Shown here: piece by piece, positions 25,045 through 35,679 of the stretch
How the letters are laid out: the number at the start of each line of letters is the position of its first letter
Position numbering within the stretch: position 1 is the stretch's first letter
Origin: Neptuniibacter sp.
GTDB taxonomy: Bacteria; Pseudomonadota; Gammaproteobacteria; Pseudomonadales; Balneatricaceae
Length of the DNA stretch: 64,000 bases
Assembly: GCF_024231755.1 (NCBI RefSeq)
Contig: NZ_JAAEQH010000104.1
Span: 17,142-81,141, forward strand
Direction of reading: 5' to 3'
Made by a program: the position numbers and the translations under genes
The notes under the pieces: generated by a model
Database searches by the model: none
Told to the model about the DNA's origin: nothing
The model's input: only the letters and a program-made list of their open reading frames with translations

Positions 25045-27858
25045 TTAACTGTCAGCTTCCTGACGTTTACGAACTTCCCTTGGGTCATTCGGGGCACGTC
25101 TAGTACGGCGTTTACGGACAGGAGCTTCTTGTTCTGGCTGAGCCTGAGTTTCCTGCTCTACAGTAGGCTCAGGAGTCTCTGCTTCAGCTGCGGGTTCAGT
25201 CTTTTCAGTTACTGCTTCAACTGGGGCTTCTTCTGTCTCTTCTTTAACAGTGGTTTCAACTGGAGCGGCATCAGCAGATGTTGCGGATGCAGGTTCAGGT
25301 GCTTCACTTGTCGATTCAGTCTGCTCTGGTTCGGAGTTGTCCGCAGCAGGGGCTTTATCTTCAGCTTCTGCTGGAGATGGACTGTTTTCAGGCGCGCTGC
25401 TGGTGCTTTCAGCTGAAGATTCAGGTTCGGATGTTTTTTCCGGTGCTGACTCAGTGGTTTCAGTAGCGTCCTTAGTTGCAGTCTCAGCTGTAGCTTCAGT
25501 AGCTGTTTCAGCTTGTACCTGATCAGGTGCAGAAGTTTTAGTTGCCTTTTCTGCTTTAACTTCAGGGGTCTCCTTTGTAGGATTCTCCTGTTTTTCAGCC
25601 GAAATATCTGCAGCAGGAGCCGCGTCTTTGCCAGCAGATGCATCTTTTGCTGAAGGCGCCTCTGCTGGAGTGTCTGCAACTACCTGCGATTCAGTTGCTG
25701 CTTGCGGCTGAGAGCCGGAGCGGGTAGCAGTGCGCTCTGAACTGCGACGACGACGACCGCGACGACGCGGGTTGCGTGGTGCTTCCTCTTTCTCTTCGGC
25801 AGATGTTTCATTTACCTGATTCAGGTCTTTCTTTGGCGTGGATTCGCCCTGATCAGATTCACCTTTGCGTTTGCGACGGCGGCGTCTACCTTTTTCTTCA
25901 CCAGCTTCAGCTGTTGGTGGCATATCGGGTTCTGGTTGAACCGTAATGATCTCGTCGTTTTGCTTACGCTGCTTGTTGCGATCATTGTCGCGACGTCTGC
26001 GTTTGCGGCCAGAGTCGTTGCGATCGTTGCGCTCATTGCGTTTACGTTTCGGTTTTCTTTCTTTCTTATTCTCTTCTTTTGATTCTTCAACAGCAGGAGC
26101 TGGTTCTGCAGGTGCAGAAGAGCCGAAAATACCTTTAAACATACCGAATACACGGCTGCTCAGGGAGCTTGTTTCGGTAGGTGCTTGAGGTGCAGCTGGT
26201 TCTTTCTTAGCTGCGGCAGGCTCTGGAGTTGCTTCTGGGGCTGGAGTTTTTGGAGCTACACTGCGAACGGCTGCCTGTTCACGTGGAGCAGGTGCTTGAG
26301 TTGCCGCGCTGCCTACCTCCAGAGAGTCATTCTCTTCTGGTTCAGGCTGCATGGTATAGCTGGCATCATTCGTTGTGGCTACTGTATGGTCATCACGTAA
26401 GCGTACAACTTCGTAATGAGGCGTTTCCATATTCGGATTAGGAACAATTACCACGCGCACGTCCTGACGTAACTCGATGTCATGAACTGCATGACGCTTC
26501 TCGTTAAGCAGGTAGGTTGCAACTGTTACAGGCAGAATTGCTCGGATCTGGGCTGTACGATCTTTGCCGGATTCTTCTTCGATCAGGCGCAGGATGGAAA
26601 GTGCCAGAGATTCTGTATCACGAATAGTGCCTTGACCGCTACAACGAGGGCACACAACACCGCGCGTTTCCGCAAGGGAAGGACGCAAGCGCTGGCGCGA
26701 CATTTCTAATAGGCCAAACCGAGAGATGCGTCCCATTTGAACACGGGCGCGGTCCAGTTTAAGCGCATCACGCAAGCGGTTTTCCACTTCACGCTGGTTC
26801 TTGATCGGTGTCATATCGATAAAGTCGATAACAACCAAGCCGCCTATGTCACGCAGACGAAGTTGGCGAGCAATCTCGTCAGCGGCTTCAAGGTTTGTGT
26901 GCAGCGCTGTTTCTTCGATATCGCCACCGCGAGTAGCGCGTGCAGAGTTGATATCAATTGAAACCAATGCTTCTGTCGGATCGATCACAATTGAGCCGCC
27001 AGAAGGAAGTGTTACTTCGCGCTGGAACGCCGTCTCGATCTGAGTTTCGATCTGGAAGCGGTTAAATAGTGGTGTTTGTTCAGAGTAATGCTTGATCTTA
27101 TTTTCATAAGTTGGCATTACCTGTTTTACGAAGTTCTTTGCATCTTCATAGACCTGTTGGTCATCGATAAGTACTTCGCCGATATCTGAGCGAAGATAGT
27201 CACGTACCGCACGGATGACTACATTGCTTTCCTGGTAGATCAAGAATGGAGCAGGTTTCTCTTCGGAAGCCTGTTTGATTGCAGTCCACAAAGTCTGGAG
27301 GTAATCAAAGTCCCACTGTAGCTCTTCGCTGCTGCGACCAACACCCGCTGTACGAACAATAATGCCCATCTGTTTCGGGATGTTTACGCCTGACAAAGCT
27401 TCTTTAAGCTGTGTACGCTCTTCGCCTTCGATGCGACGGGAGATGCCGCCTGCACGAGGGTTGTTAGGCATCAGAACCAGGTAGCGCCCAGCCAAACTGA
27501 TAAAGGTCGTCAGGGCTGCACCCTTATTGCCACGCTCCTCTTTATCAACCTGAACGATAACTTCGGTGCCTTCTTTCATCACTTCTTTGATGTTTGGGCG
27601 AGAACCACGCGTTGGTGGTTGAGTGAAGTATTCGCGTGAGATCTCTTTCAGAGGCAGGAAACCGTGGCGCTCAGCACCATAGTCGACAAATGCAGCTTCA
27701 AGGCTTGGTTCAATACGGGTGATTTTGCCCTTATAGATATTGGCTTTTTTCTGCTCGCGCGAACCGGATTCGATATCCAGATCATATAGGCGCTGGCCAT
27801 CTACCAGAGCTACACGCAACTCTTCAGGTTGAGTTGCGTTAATTAACATTCTTTTCAT
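25045..27858 (-). CDS. rne: Ribonuclease E
   Basis: 937 residues. Endoribonuclease of mRNA decay, tRNA and rRNA processing. N-terminal half: S1 domain about 35-125, 5'-sensor region, DNase I-like domain with catalytic Asp residues in [19 protein letters not shown] and [11 protein letters not shown], and the zinc link CPRC at 403-406. From about residue 500 the protein is disordered: proline/alanine/glutamate-rich, then Arg-rich RNA-binding blocks ([20 protein letters not shown]) and a long acidic Ala/Glu/Thr tail ending in [18 protein letters not shown]. These would form the degradosome scaffold. Convergent with mdh, divergent from rluC. Confidence 0.96.
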   Translation of the reverse strand: MKRMLINATQPEELRVALVDGQRLYDLDIESGSREQKKANIYKGKITRIEPSLEAAFVDYGAERHGFLPLKEISREYFTQPPTRGSRPNIKEVMKEGTEVIVQVDKEERGNKGAALTTFISLAGRYLVLMPNNPRAGGISRRIEGEERTQLKEALSGVNIPKQMGIIVRTAGVGRSSEELQWDFDYLQTLWTAIKQASEEKPAPFLIYQESNVVIRAVRDYLRSDIGEVLIDDQQVYEDAKNFVKQVMPTYENKIKHYSEQTPLFNRFQIETQIETAFQREVTLPSGGSIVIDPTEALVSIDINSARATRGGDIEETALHTNLEAADEIARQLRLRDIGGLVVIDFIDMTPIKNQREVENRLRDALKLDRARVQMGRISRFGLLEMSRQRLRPSLAETRGVVCPRCSGQGTIRDTESLALSILRLIEEESGKDRTAQIRAILPVTVATYLLNEKRHAVHDIELRQDVRVVIVPNPNMETPHYEVVRLRDDHTVATTNDASYTMQPEPEENDSLEVGSAATQAPAPREQAAVRSVAPKTPAPEATPEPAAAKKEPAAPQAPTETSSLSSRVFGMFKGIFGSSAPAEPAPAVEESKEENKKERKPKRKRNERNDRNDSGRKRRRRDNDRNKQRKQNDEIITVQPEPDMPPTAEAGEEKGRRRRRKRKGESDQGESTPKKDLNQVNETSAEEKEEAPRNPRRRGRRRRSSERTATRSGSQPQAATESQVVADTPAEAPSAKDASAGKDAAPAADISAEKQENPTKETPEVKAEKATKTSAPDQVQAETATEATAETATKDATETTESAPEKTSEPESSAESTSSAPENSPSPAEAEDKAPAADNSEPEQTESTSEAPEPASATSADAAPVETTVKEETEEAPVEAVTEKTEPAAEAETPEPTVEQETQAQPEQEAPVRKRRTRRAPNDPREVRKRQEADS

Positions 27859-28316
27859 AGCGTTCTCGATGTAGAACGCTTTTCACACAGTATCTAAGCC
27901 AAGCAAAACCTGTCTTTTGGACTCAATAATGTCCCACTGATGTGGCATAAATGCTTCATTTTAGGCCTTTCGGCAACCAAAACGACAAAATCTGCTCAAG
28001 CAAATAGTTTGGAGCAGGTATGATCTATCGCCCTTTCTCAGTGCTATTAATCAATACGCAATCGGCGTATCAATCGTCCGCAGTAGAGGAAACATCAGCC
28101 TATATATTTCTTCTTTCTAATTGTTACTGTCGGTGAGACAGGTTCCTGGCTAATGTGCGTCTCTACTTCCAACCGGTCTTACGGCCGACTGGGTGAAAAG
28201 CTTTCATAATTTATGTTCTTTGTTGCCGTGTTCATCTGGATCTGAACTTTTATTCCAGAGACTTACTCGCTGATTTAAGGCATTTGAAAAAAAGATAAAG
28301 CCAACAGCTTACGGCA
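27859..28316 (-). promoter_or_regulatory. Long rne 5' leader with start-adjacent hairpin
   Basis: About 460 bases without genes between the inferred rne start site and ATG 27858. In the transcript, AGCGTTCT (complement of 27873-27880) pairs perfectly with AGAACGCT (complement of 27859-27866), loop 6, ending on the base before AUG, so the stem covers the place where a Shine-Dalgarno sequence should be. E. coli rne has a structured leader of about 360 bases through which RNase E represses itself; the same is inferred here. Confidence 0.55.
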
Positions 28317-28323
28317 GCGCTAG

Positions 28324-28352
28324 AATATAGCAGCTATCCCATTAGGCATCAA
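28324..28352 (-). promoter_or_regulatory. rne promoter
   Basis: On the minus strand: TTGATG (28352-28347), 17-base spacer, TATATT (28329-28324). Good spacing and near-consensus -10. It lies 28 bases from the rluC start on the other strand, so the two divergent genes share this control region. Confidence 0.55.
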
Positions 28353-28379
28353 TTCGCTAATTTGGTTTTCATATTAAAC

Positions 28380-29345
28380 ATGTCGCAGCAGAGCAGTTCT
28401 GAGAACTCTAAAGTTCGTTTCGTTGAAATTACAGAAGATAATGAAGGGCAGAGGGTCGATAATTTTCTGATTACCGCCCTTAAAGGTGTACCCAAAAGTC
28501 TTGTCTACCGGATATTGCGTAAAGGTGAGGTAAGGGTAAATAAAAAACGAGTTAAACCAGAATATCGTGTTCAACCCGGGGATCTGGTCAGAATACCTCC
28601 AGTCAGGGTGGCTGATCGCAAAGAACCTGCAAAAGTGGGCTCTAAACTGATTGATCAGCTTGAGGCAGCCATTCTTTATGAAGATAACGATCTGATCGTG
28701 GTCAATAAACCTTCAGGACTAGCTGTCCATGGTGGGAGCGGGATCAGCTTAGGGCTTATCGAAAGCTTTCGGCAGATGCGTCCTCAGTGTAAATTCCTTG
28801 AGCTAGTTCATCGTCTTGATCGTGATACATCGGGCTGCATTCTGATTGCCAAGAAAAGAAGCGCTCTGAAGCTGATGCATGAATCCCTGCAAAAAAGCCG
28901 AATTACCAAAATCTATCATGCGCTTGTGATTGGTTCATGGTCAGAGCGCAAACGTAAAATAGATGCTCCTTTGCGTAAAAATGAACTGAAATCGGGAGAG
29001 CGAGTCGTAAAGGTGGCAGCGGATGGCAAGGCCTGCCTGACGGAGTACAAAGTACTATCCCGCTTTGGTCGTGAGGCAACATTGGTTGAAGCTCGACCTA
29101 TTACAGGGCGAACACATCAGATAAGGGTTCATTGTCAGTTTGCAGGTCATCCTATTGTCGGTGATGCAAAATACGGAACTGACAATGATAATGATGCGAT
29201 GAAAGCACAAGGTTTTAATCGACTTTTTCTTCACGCAGCGGAATTGAGATTTCCACTGCCATCAGGTGGTCGCAAAGTTGTAGTGGCGCCACTTGAACTT
29301 CCGTTGCAAAAAGCGATTGGTAAATTAAAGAGTAAAAATGGCTAA
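28380..29345 (+). CDS. rluC: 23S rRNA pseudouridine synthase RluC type
   Basis: 321 residues from ATG 28380 (an in-frame TTG lies 18 bases upstream; neither has a strong ribosome-binding site). N-terminal S4 RNA-binding domain (about 18-80), then the RluA-type catalytic domain with Asp147 in HRLDRDTSG. RITGRTHQIRVH-type motif is present (ITGRTHQIRVHCQFAGHPIV). RluC makes pseudouridines at 955, 2504 and 2580 of E. coli 23S rRNA. The rne-rluC divergent pair is conserved in gammaproteobacteria. Confidence 0.93.
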   Translation: MSQQSSSENSKVRFVEITEDNEGQRVDNFLITALKGVPKSLVYRILRKGEVRVNKKRVKPEYRVQPGDLVRIPPVRVADRKEPAKVGSKLIDQLEAAILYEDNDLIVVNKPSGLAVHGGSGISLGLIESFRQMRPQCKFLELVHRLDRDTSGCILIAKKRSALKLMHESLQKSRITKIYHALVIGSWSERKRKIDAPLRKNELKSGERVVKVAADGKACLTEYKVLSRFGREATLVEARPITGRTHQIRVHCQFAGHPIVGDAKYGTDNDNDAMKAQGFNRLFLHAAELRFPLPSGGRKVVVAPLELPLQKAIGKLKSKNG

Positions 29346-29360
29346 CAGGCTTTTCTCTAA

Positions 29361-30461
29361 ATGAGTGACATAGTTTTAAGAGACAATATTTATAACACTG
29401 CCGATCGTTTGTTACTGGCAGGCATTCAGCCCACGACTGAACTTATTTCTCAGTCTATCGATGCACCAAGTTCGGAAGTAGAAAATCATTTTAAAGAGTG
29501 GTGGTCATTAGTTCCTGAGCGTTTATCAATAGCGGGGGAAGTACTGTCGGTTCCTGATGTCCCTGATTCATTAATACAGGCCTTCTCTCGTGTCTGGCAG
29601 CAAGCAGTTCAGGAGGCAAATAGTAAGCTTGTTGCAGAGAAGCATCGCGAAGAGGTAGGGATCGATGCTGTAAAACGTGAAGCTGACGAAACAATTATGG
29701 AGTCCCGAGGGAAACTTCAGGATCTCGAGGATAGACTTCGCGCCGAGCAGAATAAGCGTGAAGAGGTCCATTCGCAGATAAAAGGTCTTGAGGCAGAAAT
29801 AGAAGTTCTGAAGGCTAATTTGGCTGCGGAAACGTCTCAGCGTAAGCAAGAAGAGCAGTCACGCTTAAATGTTGAGCAGGAATTGAATCATCTGCGAAAA
29901 ACCTACGATGACAGTAAGAGAACTTTTGATCAGCGGATTAAAGACGAGCAGCGGCATACATTGGATGCGATTAGTAAAGCTGATGCTGATGTCCGTTATT
30001 ATCGAGGGGCGCTTGAGAAGCTGCGTGATGAGGTGGGTAAAAAAGAATCAGCACTGACAAAGTCTATCCATGACCTCCAGGCTGAGCTGGCACGTAAAGA
30101 TGTGAAAAGTGATACCCAGAAAACTCAGATTAAAAGTCTTGAGGATGAGCTTAAGCGAATTAAGACAGACAGCTCAGGTCAGAGTCGGGATCTCTCTAAA
30201 ATCAACTCAAAGCTCTTATCTGAATCTAATAAAAACAAGCGCTTAGAAGATAAAATTAAAGAGATTGAGGAAGAGCTCAGAAAGGCAAGGCAGAAGCAGG
30301 TTGCGACTTCAAACGAACAATCCCGCCGTGAAAGTAATATTCGCAGCCAATATAAGGATAAAGAGGAAGAGTTGGTGCGATCTCTGGCTAAAATATCCAG
30401 CCTGGAGAAGAAAATCATTGCTCAGGACGAAGAGATTAGAAGATTAAATAGCCGGCCTTAA
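29361..30461 (+). CDS. KfrA-like DNA-binding coiled-coil protein
   Basis: 366 residues. Residues 1-110 resemble the KfrA N-terminal DNA-binding domain (IYNTADRLLLAGIQPTTELI, then EWWSLVPERL). Residues about 90-360 are almost one long coiled coil rich in Glu, Lys and Arg. KfrA of plasmids binds DNA and forms filaments in segregation; chromosomal homologues are common and poorly studied. It starts 15 bases after rluC and may be cotranscribed. A nucleoid-organising role is only inference. Confidence 0.7.
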   Translation: MSDIVLRDNIYNTADRLLLAGIQPTTELISQSIDAPSSEVENHFKEWWSLVPERLSIAGEVLSVPDVPDSLIQAFSRVWQQAVQEANSKLVAEKHREEVGIDAVKREADETIMESRGKLQDLEDRLRAEQNKREEVHSQIKGLEAEIEVLKANLAAETSQRKQEEQSRLNVEQELNHLRKTYDDSKRTFDQRIKDEQRHTLDAISKADADVRYYRGALEKLRDEVGKKESALTKSIHDLQAELARKDVKSDTQKTQIKSLEDELKRIKTDSSGQSRDLSKINSKLLSESNKNKRLEDKIKEIEEELRKARQKQVATSNEQSRRESNIRSQYKDKEEELVRSLAKISSLEKKIIAQDEEIRRLNSRP

Positions 30462-30470
30462 GTCTGTTAG

Positions 30471-31544
<1,074 letters not shown>

Positions 31545-31568
31545 ATCAGCTCTGCGTTTAGCATGATG

Positions 31569-31595
31569 AAAAGCTCTGTAATCAGGGCTTTTTTT
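31569..31595 (+). terminator. cysB terminator
   Basis: AAAAGCTCTG (31569-31578), loop TAAT, CAGGGCTTTT (31583-31592), one G-U pair, followed by more T. Confidence 0.8.
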
Positions 31596-31646
31596 ATGTC
31601 TGAGATTCAGGTTTATACTTAAATTACGCAAGTAGAGGAGTGTGTC

Positions 31647-32261
31647 TTGGATTTACATCTATATAAAGGCGAATGGGTTCAGGGTGAGTCGGATTTAGCT
31701 GATCTCAACTTGATGCTGGTTTTTCAGGTGAACTGCCCGGGCTGTTTGGCCCACGCTTTACCTTTGCTCCAGGTTTTAGCGGATGAATATCCCGATATTA
31801 ACTGTTTTGCCTTATCTACCGCATTTGAAGACTTCGCATTAAACACTTTAGAAAATACTCAAAGCCTAATCGCAGAGGGTGAGCTGACGCCTGCAAGTAA
31901 GCGTTATTTTTCGCGACTAGGACAGTTCGAGTTGCCTTATCGGATTGAAGTGCCGGTTGTTATGGATCTCTTCCTCTCTGGTGATGAAATTTCAAGTCTA
32001 ACGGTCAGCTTTATCAAAAATATTGATCAAGGCAGTTTATCAAGCAAAATGTCTCAGCAGCTCCGTCATCAATTCAATCAGAGGTTCCTGCCAGTAGCTA
32101 TGACCGGAAGAACCTTTCTCAATAATGAGATGCAGGGAACGCCCAGTTGGTTCGTGTTTGATAAGAAGATGAATATTCTGGAAAGCTGGTTTGGACATAA
32201 GGAGAAGGAGTGGGTTAGGGCAAGAGTCCAGCATTCTATTGATGGCTTGAGCTTGGATTAA
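31647..32261 (+). CDS. Thioredoxin-fold protein with CxxC
   Basis: 204 residues starting at TTG 31647, preceded by AGAGGAG at 31634-31640. Near the N-terminus it has FQVNCPGCLAHALPLLQVLA, a CPGC redox pair at the start of a helix as in TlpA/thioredoxin folds, and near the C-terminus QGTPSWFVFDKK, the cis-Pro strand. No signal peptide, so cytoplasmic. Likely a peroxiredoxin- or thiol-reductase-like protein; substrate unknown. It lies at the head of the run of unusual genes but has its own 300-base gap after it. Confidence 0.65.
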   Translation: MDLHLYKGEWVQGESDLADLNLMLVFQVNCPGCLAHALPLLQVLADEYPDINCFALSTAFEDFALNTLENTQSLIAEGELTPASKRYFSRLGQFELPYRIEVPVVMDLFLSGDEISSLTVSFIKNIDQGSLSSKMSQQLRHQFNQRFLPVAMTGRTFLNNEMQGTPSWFVFDKKMNILESWFGHKEKEWVRARVQHSIDGLSLD

Positions 32262-32489
32262 TTGCTCACTAGCTAAGTTGAACTAAGTAGTTTTGAAATT
32301 GTTTGTGGGGAAGAAAAAGCGGGAATTTCTTAATGTTAAGAGGAGTAGGGTATTTCAGCGCTAATGCTTTCAATGCAAACGATTGATATCAACAGCATTC
32401 AGATTATTCTTAAACTATTATTATTGTGTGGTTTTTGTACTGTTATTTGAGATAAAACACTCAAAAGTAAGAAATAAGTGCCGATAGGT
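32262..32489. other. Intergenic region, AT-rich
   Basis: No coding frame with a ribosome-binding site is seen between the thioredoxin-fold gene and the promoter at 32490. The stretch around 32400-32460 is strongly AT-rich, as is common upstream of regulated promoters. Nothing else recognised. Confidence 0.4.
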
Positions 32490-32518
32490 TTGTAATCTTG
32501 CAGCGCGCGAGATATAAA
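32490..32518 (+). promoter_or_regulatory. Promoter of the 32575-36900 gene run
   Basis: TTGTAA (32490-32495), 17-base spacer, TATAAA (32513-32518), about 55 bases before the GTG start at 32575. Confidence 0.5.
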
Positions 32519-32574
32519 AAGCAAACGCCTGTTTGGATATACTCCAATAACTACAACAAAGCAGGAGCACATTT

Positions 32575-33039
32575 GTGAATTCTCCGATTTGGGATGCCCT
32601 AGCTGATTGGGAACTTAATGCCGATTTTGACAGCCCTAATACGTCGCGTATCCAGGCTGCATTTGATGCCCAGCATTCCAAGTATCTTATCTACAAGGGA
32701 CATCAGGGCAAAAGGATTCTTTATCACTTTACCCGTATGGTTGCAGCTGATCCGGATTCCTTAAGGCTACACACTAAACGCATCTATCTCTCTATAGCCT
32801 GTTTTCATAGAGACTCGTTGGAAGGAGCTTTCGCTGATTTCCTTTTGGTTCTGGGTAAGAGAGGCCCGAAATTACGCCAACGCTTATTTGAACAAGCACG
32901 TTCGGTTATGAAACCCAAGGTTCGTAATATTATCCAACGGGCTATTGAAGAGGATGACCTGAGTGAGCTGTCTAAACTATCTACAAAGTATTCTGTGTTG
33001 ATCGATGGGCGTTTTCAGCCTGCTAGCTTAAATACATGA
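32575..33039 (+). CDS. Hypothetical helical protein (154 aa)
   Basis: GTG start at 32575 with CAGGAG about eight bases upstream. Mostly alpha-helical; notable segments are YKGHQGKRILYHFTRMVAAD and ALADFLLVLG-like ADFLLVLGKRGPKLRQRLFE. No membrane segment and no family recognised. It is 28 bases from the next gene and is probably the first gene of an operon with the receiver-like, roadblock, PAS and PhnD-like genes. Confidence 0.65.
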   Translation: MNSPIWDALADWELNADFDSPNTSRIQAAFDAQHSKYLIYKGHQGKRILYHFTRMVAADPDSLRLHTKRIYLSIACFHRDSLEGAFADFLLVLGKRGPKLRQRLFEQARSVMKPKVRNIIQRAIEEDDLSELSKLSTKYSVLIDGRFQPASLNT

Positions 33040-33067
33040 GGCTGATACAGGTTAAGGGCAATAGTTA

Positions 33068-34543
33068 ATGAGCGCTGTCGATAAGCAGAATTTGCTGAAA
33101 AATATCAGACGAGTGGCTATTGATGGATTCACTGGTCCTAATCTTGCCATGCTTGAATATTGTTTATCGTCTGCTGTTGACTGTGAGCTTGTTAATTCTG
33201 TTGATGCAGATATTGTGATTTTAAATGGTGATCAGCCTGTTGCAGAGGTTGATCTACAAAAAAAGGCCCTGGAGCGTTATTCGGGATCTAAAATTGTTAT
33301 CAGTGTAAAAGATCTGGAGTGGCCTGGGTTTATTCTGCTCAAGAAGCCTCATACATCGGATCAGTTGTTAGCAACAATCCGCTCCATTAAAACCGCTATA
33401 GGACAAAATAAAGAAAAGGTTGTACCAGAAAGTAAAGGAAGTAGTGTAATACAACCGGAGAATCTGGATTTTTATCGCGGGGGGAAATACTCCCGCAAGC
33501 GTCAGGGTGAAGCGTTAAAGCAGAAGTTAATGCGTGGAAACCTTGTAGTGAATGCTGCTGATCGCCTGGTGCAAAAGATCGAAATTGATCTTAAGGCTCA
33601 GGAAGCAGAGCTACAAGCGAAGCTCGAAGAAGAGAAACGCAAGCAGGTGGAGCGTGAGAAGGCTAAACGGAAAGAGCAAAAAATACGTGAACTGAAAAAG
33701 AAGAAGCTTGAAGAGAAGCGGCTAGAGGCTAAACGGAAGAAGCTAGCTGAGGAAAAGGCGAGAAAGCTTGAGGAAAAGAAAAAGCAGCTTGCTGAAGAAA
33801 AAGCGACAAAGCTTAAGCAGCAGTTAAAAGAGCATCAGCGAAAAAAACAGCAAGCTAAAGCCCTAAAGCAACGCCAGATAGAAGTAAAAAAGAAAAAAAA
33901 TAAAGAAGATTCCCGTGCAGCAGAAGTAGCAACTGATGCACCTTTGACTGAGCAGATAATTCTACAACGTTGCGGCAATTTGGCCGATGTGGATATGACT
34001 CAGCATGAAGAGCGGCGAAGAATTTTCTTGAATCCAGAAGGTTTACTTTTGGGTACAATGAAGGAAGCGGAACAGCTTTCCAAGAAACTAGAGCGTGTAG
34101 TAGAAATATCAGGCTTGCCTGGGAAAATGCTGGTATCAGCAGAAGCGGGTGAATTTTACTTTACCTTTGCCGATGATTTCCTGAATCAGCTTTCTCTTAC
34201 TAAGTTTGGTTTTGCTGAACTTGAATTAGAGCCGCTTGAAGACACTGAGTTTGACGCTGGTGAATTCTCCAGCGAGGCTGTCGATTCGTTACTTTGGAAG
34301 GTAGCTATCTGGACAGCAAGAGGAAAAATATTTCAGGGAATGGACCCCGAGAAAGTGCTACAACTGAAAACGCAACCCGATTTTACCCGCTTTATCATGC
34401 TGCCTAGTGGTAAGGAGATCAGTGATCTTTGGTCAGGGCATCAGTTGTCTGCGTTAGATGTTGTTAGGATACTGGATATCCCTCAGCGTTATGTATTTTC
34501 GTTTATGTCAGGGGCTTTTTTGCTAGGATGGTTTCAGGAATGA
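33068..34543 (+). CDS. Receiver-like protein with long charged coiled coil
   Basis: 491 residues, three parts. Residues 1-115 look like a degenerate response-regulator receiver (VDADIVILNGDQP at the phosphoacceptor strand, KIVISVKD, LLKKPHTSDQLLATIRSI with the switch Lys), though an Asp acceptor flanked normally is not clear. Residues about 170-295 are an unbroken Lys/Glu/Arg/Gln coiled coil. Residues 300-491 are a globular domain ending in LSALDVVRILDIPQRYVFSF, which resembles a winged-helix-like module I cannot name. Likely a scaffold or signalling adaptor in the operon. Confidence 0.6.
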   Translation: MSAVDKQNLLKNIRRVAIDGFTGPNLAMLEYCLSSAVDCELVNSVDADIVILNGDQPVAEVDLQKKALERYSGSKIVISVKDLEWPGFILLKKPHTSDQLLATIRSIKTAIGQNKEKVVPESKGSSVIQPENLDFYRGGKYSRKRQGEALKQKLMRGNLVVNAADRLVQKIEIDLKAQEAELQAKLEEEKRKQVEREKAKRKEQKIRELKKKKLEEKRLEAKRKKLAEEKARKLEEKKKQLAEEKATKLKQQLKEHQRKKQQAKALKQRQIEVKKKKNKEDSRAAEVATDAPLTEQIILQRCGNLADVDMTQHEERRRIFLNPEGLLLGTMKEAEQLSKKLERVVEISGLPGKMLVSAEAGEFYFTFADDFLNQLSLTKFGFAELELEPLEDTEFDAGEFSSEAVDSLLWKVAIWTARGKIFQGMDPEKVLQLKTQPDFTRFIMLPSGKEISDLWSGHQLSALDVVRILDIPQRYVFSFMSGAFLLGWFQE

Positions 34544-34577
34544 AGCCACATATGACGAATGGTTTCGGAGTTAATTT

Positions 34578-35210
34578 GTGACAAGTGCAACGATCCAGAA
34601 TCAATTTATACAGATTTGCCCTGCCGGGGCTTTTTACGCGACGGTTGGTTCTGAGCCTGATGACGCCCGTGCGTTGTTATTGCAGCTTTTAAGTTCGGAT
34701 GTTTCATTACCATTTAGTGAAGAGTTGGTGATGGAGCTTTCCGATCTGGAACGGGATGAAGCTCAAGAGTTATTCCAAAAGCTACAGGATAAAAACTTTA
34801 TTCAATTGGTTAAAAATCCTAGCCGGGTTATTAGCGAGCCTTTGGAGAAAGCTTTACCAGAGTTGCTAGCTGGCTTGTCCAGTTCAGGAAAAGTGGCCCT
34901 GGCTGATGACCACGGTTTCTGTTTGGGTTCTACTGGATATGAAGCTGATCATGCCGACGCTCTCTGTGCTTTAGCTGCAGATTTGAGCTCTTTACATGAA
35001 AGGCACCGATTATTATTGAATCGTGACCTCACTATGATGGGTGAGTCATGGGGAATGCTTGATCCTGTAGGTTTAAGTCAGGTAGGTTTTTGGGTGATTC
35101 ATTTGGGACATCAGCGCTTTGTGCTGGTCATCGATCAGATGCCTAAATTGAATCAGGGGAATTATGTCGATTTATTAAGTGTTTTGGCGAGACGTTATCT
35201 GGACTATTGA
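34578..35210 (+). CDS. Divergent roadblock-like protein (210 aa)
   Basis: GTG start at 34578 with GGAG about nine bases upstream. N-terminal half (1-100) is helical with LFQKLQDKNFIQLV, resembling a small winged helix. C-terminal half (105-210) follows the roadblock layout: strand KVALADDHGFCLGSTGYEAD, helix, strand FWVIHLGHQRFVLVIDQMPK, helix. The next gene is a clear roadblock protein, which supports this reading and suggests a heterodimer. Assignment is by pattern only. Confidence 0.5.
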   Translation: MTSATIQNQFIQICPAGAFYATVGSEPDDARALLLQLLSSDVSLPFSEELVMELSDLERDEAQELFQKLQDKNFIQLVKNPSRVISEPLEKALPELLAGLSSSGKVALADDHGFCLGSTGYEADHADALCALAADLSSLHERHRLLLNRDLTMMGESWGMLDPVGLSQVGFWVIHLGHQRFVLVIDQMPKLNQGNYVDLLSVLARRYLDY

Positions 35211-35275
35211 TATTCATCAATGAGCTTTTTTCAGATTACTGTAATTTTATGCCGTTACGTTAAAGGAGTATGTAT

Positions 35276-35638
35276 ATGCGCTCAGAAATGTTGACCTCTA
35301 TTTTGAGTGACTTAAATGGGACTTCAGCTGAGATTGAGGCTTCCGCAGTCATTTCAACAGATGGTCTGATGATCGCAGCACTTCTTCCAGCAGGGTTGGA
35401 TGAAGATCGAGTAGGTGCAATGAGCGCTGCAATGCTTTCATTGGGGGAAAGAACTGCCACAGAACTGGCTCGAGGCGAGCTTGAGCAGGTACTGGTAAAG
35501 GGTGATGACGGTTATATTCTGATGACTCATGCTAATGATGAATCAGTTCTGACTGTTGTAGCTAAACCGAATGCCCGGCTTGGTCTTATCTTTCTGGATG
35601 TTAAGCGTGCAGCTGAAGCAATAGGCAAAATCCTTTAA
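35276..35638 (+). CDS. Roadblock/LC7 domain protein (MglB-like)
   Basis: 120 residues from ATG 35276 (AAAGGAG seven bases upstream; ATG 35270 is too close to it). The fold signature is complete: EIEASAVISTDGLMIAALLP, then AMLSLGERTATELARGELEQ, VLVKGDDGYILMTHAN, VLTVVAKPNARLGLIFLDVK. Bacterial roadblock proteins such as MglB are GTPase-activating partners of small Ras-like GTPases. No GTPase gene is present in this window. Followed closely by the PAS gene. Confidence 0.85.
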   Translation: MRSEMLTSILSDLNGTSAEIEASAVISTDGLMIAALLPAGLDEDRVGAMSAAMLSLGERTATELARGELEQVLVKGDDGYILMTHANDESVLTVVAKPNARLGLIFLDVKRAAEAIGKIL

Positions 35639-35679
35639 CTTTTATCCACTTTCTATATATCTATGCAGGCGTTTAATAA

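Noticed and set aside
25024..25679. Several open frames opposite and within the 3' half of rne
   Set aside because: They arise from the low-complexity Ala/Glu/Thr-coding DNA of the RNase E tail; translations are Leu/Lys- or Ser/Ala-rich without domain pattern.
32262..32574. tRNA or small RNA gene in the gap before 32575
   Set aside because: No cloverleaf arms or terminator-ended hairpin were found.
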